Of a stretch of DNA of 11,283 bases, positions 1 through 6,096 are shown piece by piece. A model generated the notes under the pieces. It did not search any database, was not told the origin of the DNA, and saw only the letters and a program-made list of their open reading frames with translations. Location: positions 1 to 11,283 of the forward strand of contig CAUCOL010000018.1 of NCBI GenBank assembly GCA_958444395.1, given 5' to 3'. Both the position numbers and the translations under genes were made by a program. Source of the stretch: an uncultured Lachnospiraceae bacterium (GTDB lineage: Bacteria > Bacillota > Clostridia > Lachnospirales > Lachnospiraceae). The number at the start of each line of letters is the position of its first letter. Within the stretch, counting starts at the first letter, position 1.

Positions 1-1283
1 GTATACTGATCGGAAGCCTTCTGATATGCGGTCTCACACCGTTTCACCTCCTGCTCCGCCGCCTTGATCCGGTCAAAGGCTTCCATTGCCTTCTGCGCAC
101 GTTCCTGTATCCTGCTGCAACGATCCTGCTCCTGATTCCACAGCTTCTGCTGTGCAGCTTCTGTCTTCCCGGCTTCCTCTCTGGCTGCTGCCAGCTCCGG
201 AAGACGTTTTTCCTGCTCCGCCAATGCCTGTCCGGTCACCTGTAAACGCTCCCTGGCATCCTGATACTGCTGATAGACTGTCCGGATCTCATATGCCTGT
301 CCGATCGTCTGCGCCAGCCGGATTTTGTGTGTATTATCTGCCTCTTGCTGTGCGCATAGCTCCAGCTCCTTTTCTGCCAGCTCCTTCTGCTCGAAAAACT
401 TTAACAGATTCTCCGCCTGACTGCAGGCATCTCTTCTGGCATCGCGCAATGCCGCTGTCCGGTCATACTCCTTCTGTCTGTCTTTCTTTTGTTTCTTTAG
501 AGCATCGCATATCTCTTTCAGACCTTCCATAAAAGCTACCATCTTTACGATATCGCCTTTCCGGATGCGTTCCTTCCATTCCTCCATACGCTCTGCCTGT
601 TCATACGACTCCGGAATCACCACATGTGCCGCCTCTGTCTGGCAGATCGTCTTGATCACGGCGATCTCTTTCTCCCTGGCACGCTTGCGGTTATTCAGCT
701 CTTCCGGGATTTCCTGATACATCTGCGTATTGAACAGCTTTCGGAAGATCACCTTTTTGTCATCCGACTTTGCCCGCAACAGCTCCATAAATTCCCCCTG
801 TGCGATCATGGCAACCTGCATAAACTGATTCTTCGTAAGACCGATCAATTCCTCCAGCTTCTTATTTGTCTCTTTGGCTGGGTATTCTGTGCCATCCGGC
901 ATCATCAATGACACCGTCCCGGTGATCTCACGCGTCGCATTTCCCTTATTGGCACCTCTGGTCAGCAGCCGCAGATGTTTGGGCACACGCCGCACCGTAT
1001 AGCAGACAGCCTCGCCGCCCTGCTCCTCTTCAAAGACCAGCTCCACATACGGTTCAACATCATATGGTACATACTGGCTCTGTAATACGACGCCCTCCTT
1101 TCGGTTAGAGGTAGAGCTTGCCTCTCCATACAGCGCAAATACGATCGCATCAAATAAGGTCGTTTTGCCCGCTCCGGTATCTCCCGTGATCAGAAACAGG
1201 TTCTGCTCTGTCCTCCGAAAATCAACGGTTGTTTTATTTCCATACGATCCAAATGCCTGCATCGTCAATCTCATTGGCTTCAT
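1..1283 (-). CDS. sbcC: SbcC nuclease/ATPase subunit, N-terminal part (cut by window edge)
   Basis: SbcC is the Rad50-like ATPase of the SbcCD complex, which opens and trims DNA ends and hairpins together with the SbcD nuclease. About 427 residues are visible and the frame stays open at base 1. They begin with MKPMRLTMQAFGSYGNKT, then a Walker A motif GDTGAGKTT at residues 33-41 followed by LFDAIVFALYGEAS, and a Q-loop region AMIAQGEF ending near residue 164. From roughly residue 200 the protein is rich in Glu, Lys, Gln and Ala, as expected for the long coiled-coil arm. The second nucleotide-binding half lies outside the window. The start at 1283 is supported by GGAG about 8 nt upstream. It follows sbcD by 28 nt, the usual sbcD-sbcC operon order. 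The family assignment is secure. Confidence 0.95.
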   Translation of the reverse strand, partial: MKPMRLTMQAFGSYGNKTTVDFRRTEQNLFLITGDTGAGKTTLFDAIVFALYGEASSTSNRKEGVVLQSQYVPYDVEPYVELVFEEEQGGEAVCYTVRRVPKHLRLLTRGANKGNATREITGTVSLMMPDGTEYPAKETNKKLEELIGLTKNQFMQVAMIAQGEFMELLRAKSDDKKVIFRKLFNTQMYQEIPEELNNRKRAREKEIAVIKTICQTEAAHVVIPESYEQAERMEEWKERIRKGDIVKMVAFMEGLKEICDALKKQKKDRQKEYDRTAALRDARRDACSQAENLLKFFEQKELAEKELELCAQQEADNTHKIRLAQTIGQAYEIRTVYQQYQDARERLQVTGQALAEQEKRLPELAAAREEAGKTEAAQQKLWNQEQDRCSRIQERAQKAMEAFDRIKAAEQEVKRCETAYQKASDQY

Positions 1284-1311
1284 ATCGGCTCTCCTTTCTT
1301 CCTTATCCTGC

Positions 1312-2460
1312 CTAAAGAACAGACTGTACTGTATGGATCACATCCTGCAGTACCTCCTTATCCTCTTCCTCCAGATCGTCCAGAAAAGCACAACACAATT
1401 CAAACGGATTCATCTGTTCCTCCTGTTGAAAATGCCTGCCATACTCTGCCTGCTGCACACTTTCCCTGCGTATCTCCAGCAGATACGGAAAGGCTTCCCG
1501 CAGACGATCCTGCATATCAAAAACATCCCGATCCACTTTATCCGTCAAGATCACGGTCACATAATCAGCACATGCCTGCTCCAGCACTTCCTCCAGCGTC
1601 CCCCGGATCACACGGATCTGACGCAGTGGCTGTAATGGAAGCACCCTGGTATGAACTGCACCCTTTTGCTCCAGATCCACTTCTATTACCCCTTTTTGCT
1701 GCCCTGCTTCGCTGACAGAGCATGCGATCGGTGTTCCGCTGTACCGGATATATTCACTGCCTACCTTCATCGGCTTATGAATATGTCCCAATGCCACGTA
1801 GTCAAAGACTTCCAACATGTCCGCCGTTACATTGTCAATATTTCCGACGGTCCGCAGCTCCGAATCCATACGTTCCACATCCTCCGCGGATCTGCCCGCC
1901 GGCAGATAAAACTGGTGGCTGACCAGAATATTTCTCTGCGTCTGATCGATCGTCTCCCTGTCCAATAAACGATGCAGCGTTTCGTCGTATGACAGATTAT
2001 TTCCATTTTCATCCACACCAACGATCTGCTTTACCATCGATGGTTTTACAAAAGGGAGCAGATAAAAATTCATCGCACCATATGCGTCTGATACGGTTAC
2101 TTTCTCGATAAACTCCTCCTGCGTCTGCGGTGGAAGTCCTACCATATAAATCTTCTGCCGGGACAGTACATTCCGAAAACAGTTGATCCTCGGTGCACTG
2201 TCATGATTGCCACTGATCAGCATGATCACCATATCCGGCAGACGTTGTGCCAGTGTTCCGATAAATGAATCAAACAGACTGACCGCCTCAGCAGACGGCA
2301 CTGCCTTATCATAAATATCTCCGGCGATCACCAGCGCATCCGGCTTCTCCTGCTGTGCCAGTTCTGTGATCTGTTGTAATATATATGCCTGATCCTCCCC
2401 AAGATCCCGGTTCATTAATTTCAATCCGATGTGTAAATCCGATATATGAAATATTCGCAT
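1312..2460 (-). CDS. sbcD: SbcD exonuclease subunit (Mre11-like metallophosphoesterase)
   Basis: SbcD is the Mn2+-dependent nuclease subunit that works with SbcC on double-strand DNA ends and hairpins. The 382-residue product shows the metallophosphoesterase motifs in order: SDLHIG (residues 7-12), GDIYD (47-51), SGNHDS (83-88), SHQF (around 181) and GHIHKP (225-230). The C-terminal third is the capping and SbcC-binding region. Length is normal for the family. I chose the ATG at 2460 over the longer frame start at 2487 because AGGAGG lies 9 nt upstream of 2460, the protein then begins at MRIFHISDLHIG as in other SbcD proteins, and a TATAAT box sits inside the longer version. sbcC follows after 28 nt. 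A manganese exporter under a Mn riboswitch lies nearby, but nothing in the sequence links the two. Confidence 0.96.
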   Translation of the reverse strand: MRIFHISDLHIGLKLMNRDLGEDQAYILQQITELAQQEKPDALVIAGDIYDKAVPSAEAVSLFDSFIGTLAQRLPDMVIMLISGNHDSAPRINCFRNVLSRQKIYMVGLPPQTQEEFIEKVTVSDAYGAMNFYLLPFVKPSMVKQIVGVDENGNNLSYDETLHRLLDRETIDQTQRNILVSHQFYLPAGRSAEDVERMDSELRTVGNIDNVTADMLEVFDYVALGHIHKPMKVGSEYIRYSGTPIACSVSEAGQQKGVIEVDLEQKGAVHTRVLPLQPLRQIRVIRGTLEEVLEQACADYVTVILTDKVDRDVFDMQDRLREAFPYLLEIRRESVQQAEYGRHFQQEEQMNPFELCCAFLDDLEEEDKEVLQDVIHTVQSVL

Positions 2461-2485
2461 ACGTCTGTACCTCCTTACTGTGATC

Positions 2486-2491
2486 ATTATA
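2486..2491 (-). promoter_or_regulatory. Probable sbcDC promoter -10 box
   Basis: A perfect TATAAT on the minus strand lies about 26 nt upstream of the sbcD ATG, giving a 5' leader of roughly 20 nt that carries the AGGAGG site. The matching -35 at 17-18 bp spacing is poor (around TCGCAT), so the promoter may be weak or activator-dependent. Confidence 0.5.
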
Positions 2492-2584
2492 CTGTATCAA
2501 TGCATAGAATGCGACCTGTTTTCCATATAGGATTGCGATATCAGAAAAAGTCAGATGTGACACCTTAATCCATACAGGTAAATA

Positions 2585-2643
2585 ACTCAAACTTCCCACA
2601 TCGTGATGGCAGTTAAAGCCCTGGCGGTGTGGGAAGTTTGAGT
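2585..2643 (-). repeat. Palindromic intergenic element, copy A (59 nt)
   Basis: The 16-nt arms 2585-2600 and 2628-2643 are perfectly complementary (TGTGGGAAGTTTGAGT against ACTCAAACTTCCCACA) around a 27-nt loop. Read on the minus strand, the 5' half contains AAACTTCCCACACCGCC, and the loop contains TAACTGCCAT followed by GATGTGGG. The same parts recur in copy C (9634-9705) and, shortened, in copy B (4898-4967). It lies between the putative mcp terminator and the sbcD promoter, and its downstream end is about 125 nt from the sbcD start. There is no T-run after the stem, so it does not look like a standard terminator. Its function is unknown; a REP- or MITE-like repeat or a protein-binding palindrome are possibilities. 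Confidence 0.75.
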
Positions 2644-2650
2644 AAATGAA

Positions 2651-2705
2651 TAAACGGACAAAATCACCCTACCTGCTCTGATAAGTCTCTGATTTGCCCG
2701 TTTTA
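2651..2705 (-). terminator. Possible terminator after the chemoreceptor gene
   Basis: On the minus strand, about 50 nt past the mcp stop, an imperfect stem pairs AAACGGGCAAATCA with TGATTTTGTCCGTTT, with a bulge and a wobble, around a loop of about 23 nt. It is followed by ATTCATTT. The tail is only moderately T-rich, so this is a weak or rho-assisted terminator at best. Confidence 0.45.
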
Positions 2706-2757
2706 TTTCTGTGACAGATCTGTTTATGATCTATCCTCTATTTATTTATAGTTCCAA

Positions 2758-4791
2758 TTAAAATTCAAAATGCTGTACCAGCTCCGCCAGAATATTTGCC
2801 TGTGCTGCCAGTTCTTCGGATGTAGCCGAGGTCTCTTCTGCCGCTGCGGAATTATCCTGCACACTCTGGGAGATCTCTTCGATACCGATACGGATCTGCT
2901 CTACACTCTGCCCCTGTGTCACATTATTTTCGGCACTCTTGCCGATCAGTTCGTTGACATTCTCCACAGCCTGCAGTACTGTCTGCAGAGATTCTACGAC
3001 CTCATTTGCCAGAGAAGTACCACGCTCGATCTCCTCGATCGATACACCGATCAGGTCTCTCGTATTGTTCGCTGCTTTTGAGCTCTCATCTGCCAGAGAA
3101 CCGATTTCTGATGCTACGACAGCAAAACCTCTTCCTGCTTCACCGGCTCTGGCTGCCTCGATCGATGCATTCAGTGCCAGCAAATTGGTCTCTCCGGCGA
3201 TATCCTCAATCGTCTTGATGATGCCAACCACTTCATTAGATGTCTCTGTAATCTTATCCATAGCACCCATCATCTGCTTCATAAGTTCACTGCTGCTCCG
3301 CATCATTTCCGTTACCTTTACGGTCTCCGCAGCAGATGTCTTTGCATCCTCGGTATTCTCATTTACCTGCTCACTGACAGAGATTGCTGTCGCTACCAGT
3401 TCCTGTACCGAAGCCGCCTGCGTGCTTGCTCCCTCTGCAATATTCTGTGCCGCCTTCGACAGATCATCTGCCCCGGAAGATACCTGATCCGAGCTCTTGA
3501 TGATATTTTCCATAATATCCTGCATAGACTCAGAAATATGTAACAGTGCATCCTTTACCTTTGCAAATTCACCTGCGTAATCATATTTCAATTCAACATG
3601 CAGCTTGCCATCTGCCAGACGATCCAGCACCCCAGAGATCTCATCGATATAGTCAATATACGTCTTTAACCGGTCTACCGTCAGACCAATCGAATGCGCC
3701 AGTTCTCCGATCTCATTCTCTGACTGCACATGGATATCTACATGCAGATTACCGACTGCCAACTCCTGCGCAATGCTGTTTAATTCTTCAATCGGTTTCG
3801 TAATATTTCTAGCAATCTTTCTCGTCACCACGATCACCGTAATGATGCCGGATGCCATGATAAGCAGCGTCAGGATCAGACTGATCAGCATCATGCTGAT
3901 ATACTCAAACATCGTCATGCAGCTCATAACGAAATATCCCGTCTTTCCTACCTCTGCCAGATAGCCGTATTTTCTGCCACTGCTGTCCTTATAATTGAAA
4001 AATACAGACTTCTCACTCTCGATTCCTTTCATAATGTCTTCTGATACGTTCATGTCGTTCAGGTTCTTCATGATGAAATCTTCGTTTGGATGATATACCA
4101 CCGTACCATCTTTTGTCAGTAATACAACAAATCCGCTGTTTCCTATCTTGTAGGTTGCCAGCATCTTGTCCAGTGACTCCAGCGAAATATCTACACCGGC
4201 TACACCGATGATCGAACTGCCTGCCTCGTCATATACCGGTGATGCAATACTTATAACCATATTACCCGTACTCGCATCCTTATACGGTGAAGTCAGTACC
4301 GATTCCTTCTGCTCTACTGCCTTATACCACTCACGTTCTGTAATCTGGAAAGAACTGTCACTGGTAAATCCATCCGACTGCGTCAGCACATTGGCATCAA
4401 TATCTCCGATCCACACTGCCTGTATCTTATCCTTATCCGCATCCGCAGACTTCTTCATCTTGTCAAACACTCTCTGGTACAGATCCTGTGCCGTAATGTC
4501 ATCTCCGGCTCCGGTCTGTGTCATCAGATCCATAATATCCGTATTCAACGCCAGTTCCTCTGTCGTAGAAATATACTTCTGGAAGAACGTCTCCAGCTGA
4601 TACGATGCAGCGGTAGACTGCTGTGTCAGATTCTGCCGCTGTGCCTTGATATCCACATAGTCTATCAGTGCCAGCATAACCACGCAGACGATCACCAGTA
4701 TGATCGTCGTCATGCGCAGGATCCTTCCTGTCATTTCAGCAGAAATCTTCTTTTTCTTCCGCTCCTTCACTTTTTCATTTACTTTTCCCAT
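2758..4791 (-). CDS. Methyl-accepting chemotaxis protein with dCache sensor
   Basis: A transmembrane chemoreceptor that would signal through CheW/CheA. The order in the 677-residue product is: basic cytoplasmic N-terminus, TM1 about 27-46, extracellular dCache_1 domain about 48-294, TM2 about 298-322, HAMP (RKIARNITKPIEEL onward), a second HAMP-like segment about 384-433, then the signalling coiled coil with the conserved hairpin tip ETNLLALNASIEAARAGE near 534-551. The sensor shows R153, W155, Y156, Y170 and D201 at the spacing of the amino-acid-binding motif of dCache_1 receptors. The position of the first motif tyrosine is F148. There is no C-terminal CheR-docking pentapeptide; the protein ends ELVQHFEF. 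The ATG at 4791 has GGAG 6 nt upstream, whereas the ATG 12 nt earlier (4803) has no Shine-Dalgarno site and overlaps that GGAG. No other chemotaxis gene is in the window, so it is an orphan receptor here. Confidence 0.95.
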   Translation of the reverse strand: MGKVNEKVKERKKKKISAEMTGRILRMTTIILVIVCVVMLALIDYVDIKAQRQNLTQQSTAASYQLETFFQKYISTTEELALNTDIMDLMTQTGAGDDITAQDLYQRVFDKMKKSADADKDKIQAVWIGDIDANVLTQSDGFTSDSSFQITEREWYKAVEQKESVLTSPYKDASTGNMVISIASPVYDEAGSSIIGVAGVDISLESLDKMLATYKIGNSGFVVLLTKDGTVVYHPNEDFIMKNLNDMNVSEDIMKGIESEKSVFFNYKDSSGRKYGYLAEVGKTGYFVMSCMTMFEYISMMLISLILTLLIMASGIITVIVVTRKIARNITKPIEELNSIAQELAVGNLHVDIHVQSENEIGELAHSIGLTVDRLKTYIDYIDEISGVLDRLADGKLHVELKYDYAGEFAKVKDALLHISESMQDIMENIIKSSDQVSSGADDLSKAAQNIAEGASTQAASVQELVATAISVSEQVNENTEDAKTSAAETVKVTEMMRSSSELMKQMMGAMDKITETSNEVVGIIKTIEDIAGETNLLALNASIEAARAGEAGRGFAVVASEIGSLADESSKAANNTRDLIGVSIEEIERGTSLANEVVESLQTVLQAVENVNELIGKSAENNVTQGQSVEQIRIGIEEISQSVQDNSAAAEETSATSEELAAQANILAELVQHFEF

Positions 4792-4882
4792 GTACGTCTC
4801 CATTTCTGAGCGATCTTTTGTAAAAAAACGTCCTAACTATCCGCTGTCGCCCTGAAGCAAATAGAAAAAACTTATTATTTCC

Positions 4883-4911
4883 ATTATATGCCTGAAAATA
4901 TAAAATAACAA
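4883..4911 (-). promoter_or_regulatory. Probable chemoreceptor promoter
   Basis: On the minus strand TTGTTA (4906-4911) and TATAAT (4883-4888) are separated by exactly 17 bp, about 92 nt upstream of the ATG at 4791. The -35 box lies inside the 3' arm of palindrome copy B, so formation or occupancy of that palindrome could affect transcription. The leader between the promoter and the start contains no obvious riboswitch. Confidence 0.55.
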
Positions 4912-4967
4912 CAAAAACTTCCCAAACCCTCGGGGGCAGTTTGGGAAATTTTGTTGTTATTTTATAT
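4898..4967 (-). repeat. Palindromic intergenic element, copy B (about 70 nt)
   Basis: The arms 4898-4927 (30 nt) and 4939-4967 (29 nt) are complementary apart from one mismatch-bulge position, around an 11-nt loop. Read on the minus strand the core is AAATTTCCCAAACTGCC, matching AAACTTCCCACACCGCC of copy A. The loop is much shorter than in copies A and C. The outer arms (ATATAAAATAACAACAAAA) differ from those of the other copies but still pair with each other. It overlaps the mcp -35 box and lies between the divergent mcp and mntP promoters. Confidence 0.7.
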
Positions 4968-5035
4968 CCTGCATAGTCCTTTTTCCAGGTACCCACATAG
5001 TTTTATATTTTTCGTATGGTCTTGTTGAAAAAATA

Positions 5036-5064
5036 TTGCAATAAGTGCGCAGATATGATACAAT
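5036..5064 (+). promoter_or_regulatory. Probable promoter of the riboswitch-mntP transcript
   Basis: TTGCAA (5036-5041) and TACAAT (5059-5064) are 17 bp apart, and TG one base before the -10 box makes it an extended -10. Transcription would begin near 5071, a few nucleotides before the 5' strand of the riboswitch P1 helix at 5077, which is where a riboswitch leader should start. Confidence 0.65.
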
Positions 5065-5076
5065 GGCGCATAGTTT

Positions 5077-5205
5077 CCTTTGGGGGAGTAATTGGCATAG
5101 TTTGAAACTGGATATATTATCGTCCGATTCACAGATTGTGTAGATCTATCGACAGAATGGTGTCAGCTGACACCCGGTATTTCTTTAAATAATGAGACTC
5201 ATAGG
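5077..5205 (+). promoter_or_regulatory. yybP-ykoY manganese riboswitch aptamer
   Basis: The segment has the hallmarks of the yybP-ykoY family. P1 is CCTTTGGG (5077-5084) pairing with CTCATAGG (5198-5205), with one T-T mismatch. The signature GGGGAGTA follows at 5083-5090. A downstream GACAGAAT leads into a perfect 8-bp hairpin, GGTGTCAG/CTGACACC (5159-5174), followed by CGG. The 3' side is AATGAGA just before P1. This class binds Mn2+ and usually switches on Mn exporters; the gene it precedes is mntP, which supports the call independently. The P1 3' strand is also the 5' arm of the terminator that follows, so metal binding should prevent termination. The assignment is from recognised motifs, not a covariance search. 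Confidence 0.88.
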
Positions 5206-5280
5206 CAGTATTGATATGCTTTACCCGGATTATCCGTATTTTTATGAAGCATTTACAGATACTGCTTATGAGTCTTTTTT
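5196..5280 (+). terminator. Riboswitch expression-platform terminator
   Basis: A 16-bp stem pairs 5196-5211 (GACTCATAGGCAGTAT) with 5259-5274 (ATACTGCTTATGAGTC), with one G-T wobble, and is followed directly by TTTTTT (5275-5280). The 47-nt interior forms further hairpins (ATGCTT/AAGCAT and CGGA/TCCG). The 5' arm contains the whole P1 3' strand of the aptamer, so P1 and the terminator are mutually exclusive. The inferred logic is high Mn2+, aptamer closed, terminator blocked, mntP expressed. Confidence 0.88.
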
Positions 5281-5313
5281 GTTATGTTGAATGGAATATC
5301 AATATTTATAGCA

Positions 5314-5466
5314 GAATGGAGGTTAGTGTGAAAAATACTGCTGATGCAGTATTTTTACACACGGTTATTTGTGCGCAGGCGTCACAAAATAACTCTGATC
5401 GCAGAGCAAAATCTGATATTTTGCCCGCGATTCCTTCGACGCAAAGCGTCTGCGGAATGGAGGTTA
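5314..5466 (+). mobile_element. Structured 141-bp insertion/duplication flanked by direct repeats at the mntP RBS
   Basis: GAATGGAGGTTA occurs at 5314-5325 and again, exactly, at 5455-5466. Each copy is followed, after the same 5-nt spacing from GGAGG, by a start codon (GTG 5328, ATG 5469). The 129 bp between them is almost entirely hairpins: 5326-5341/5346-5362 (16 bp, one bulge), 5364-5373/5383-5393, 5393-5397/5402-5406, 5406-5412/5418-5424 and 5438-5442/5446-5450. CGCAGA at 5400-5405 can also pair with TCTGCG at 5449-5454. The pattern fits a small non-autonomous repeat that inserted at the mntP ribosome-binding site with target duplication. There is no transposase, and terminal inverted repeats are not evident. 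The unit is 47 codons and contains no stop in the mntP frame. Confidence 0.55.
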
Positions 5467-5468
5467 TT

Positions 5469-6026
5469 ATGAGTATTCTTGAATTATTTATTCTGGCAAT
5501 CGGTCTGTCTATGGATGCCTTTGCCGTATCGATCTGCAAGGGGTTGTCCCTGGGACAGATTAAACCAAAACATATGGTGATCGCCGGTGCCTGGTTCGGT
5601 GGATTTCAGGCATTGATGCCTTTGATCGGCTATTTTCTGGGAAGCTTTTTTGCGGATATGATCACCCGCTATGCACATTGGGTCGCTTTTATCATTTTGG
5701 CTGTGATCGGTGTCAATATGATCCGGGAAGCCCTTGGTCCGGATGAAAATGTAGATGCATCCATGGATGTAAAAAACATGTTTCTTCTTGCGATTGCGAC
5801 CAGCATTGATGCACTGACTGTTGGAATCACCTTTGCTTTCCTGCAGGTTGCCATTATCCCGGCTGTCGGTTTCATCGGTTGTACTACTTTTGTCTGTTCC
5901 GCTGTCGGCGTTAAGATTGGAAGTATCTTTGGCTCCAAATACCGTTCCAAAGCAGAACTTCTCGGTGGTATCATCCTGATCCTGATCGGTCTGAAAACAC
6001 TCCTGAATGGTCTGGGAATCTTATAG
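5469..6026 (+). CDS. mntP: MntP manganese efflux pump
   Basis: MntP (DUF204 family) exports Mn2+ across the cytoplasmic membrane. The 185-residue length is typical. Two related halves of three membrane segments each are visible: the first begins with SMDAFAVSICKG (D16) and the second with ATSIDALTVGITFAFL (D114), the acidic membrane residues characteristic of the family. The ATG at 5469 is chosen because GGAGG ends 5 nt upstream and MSILELFILAIGLSMDAF is the usual N-terminus. The frame stays open upstream to 5211, and a GTG at 5328 with the same GGAGG spacing could add 47 residues encoded by the insert at 5314-5466. Expression is probably controlled by the Mn2+ riboswitch and terminator upstream. 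The gene is monocistronic, with a strong terminator about 14 nt after the stop. Confidence 0.95.
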   Translation: MSILELFILAIGLSMDAFAVSICKGLSLGQIKPKHMVIAGAWFGGFQALMPLIGYFLGSFFADMITRYAHWVAFIILAVIGVNMIREALGPDENVDASMDVKNMFLLAIATSIDALTVGITFAFLQVAIIPAVGFIGCTTFVCSAVGVKIGSIFGSKYRSKAELLGGIILILIGLKTLLNGLGIL

Positions 6027-6039
6027 TGTCTGTTAAGTC

Positions 6040-6082
6040 AAAAGCATCTGTCCCATTAATAGGACAGATGCTTTTAGTTTTT
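6040..6082. terminator. Bidirectional rho-independent terminator
   Basis: AAAAGCATCTGTCC (6040-6053) pairs perfectly with GGACAGATGCTTTT (6062-6075) around an 8-nt loop, followed on the plus strand by AGTTTTTTATTCTTTT. On the minus strand the stem itself ends in TTTT. It separates the convergent mntP and FAD-oxidoreductase genes and can serve both. Confidence 0.9.
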
Positions 6083-6096
6083 TATTCTTTTATCTT

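Noticed and set aside
86..911. Plus-strand frames opposite sbcC, and similar frames opposite mcp (2939-3487, 4166-4600)
   Set aside because: They are antisense shadows of well-supported genes, with no ribosome-binding sites or recognisable domains.
2585..2643. Palindrome copy A as the mcp terminator
   Set aside because: There is no T-run after the stem on either strand, a separate candidate terminator lies just upstream (2651-2705), and related palindromes elsewhere lie upstream of genes.
4792..4803. Upstream ATG (4803) as the chemoreceptor start
   Set aside because: No Shine-Dalgarno site precedes it, while GGAG inside this 12-nt stretch is correctly spaced for the ATG at 4791.
5211..5468. 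N-terminal extension of MntP back to the ATG at 5211
   Set aside because: The extension would begin inside the riboswitch terminator hairpin and lacks a Shine-Dalgarno site. MntP proteins normally start at MS-LELFILAIGLSMDAF, as from 5469.
5306..5539. Minus-strand 77-residue frame across the structured insert and mntP start
   Set aside because: It arises from hairpin sequence plus the antisense of mntP and has no supporting start signal. Inverted repeats often give open frames on both strands.
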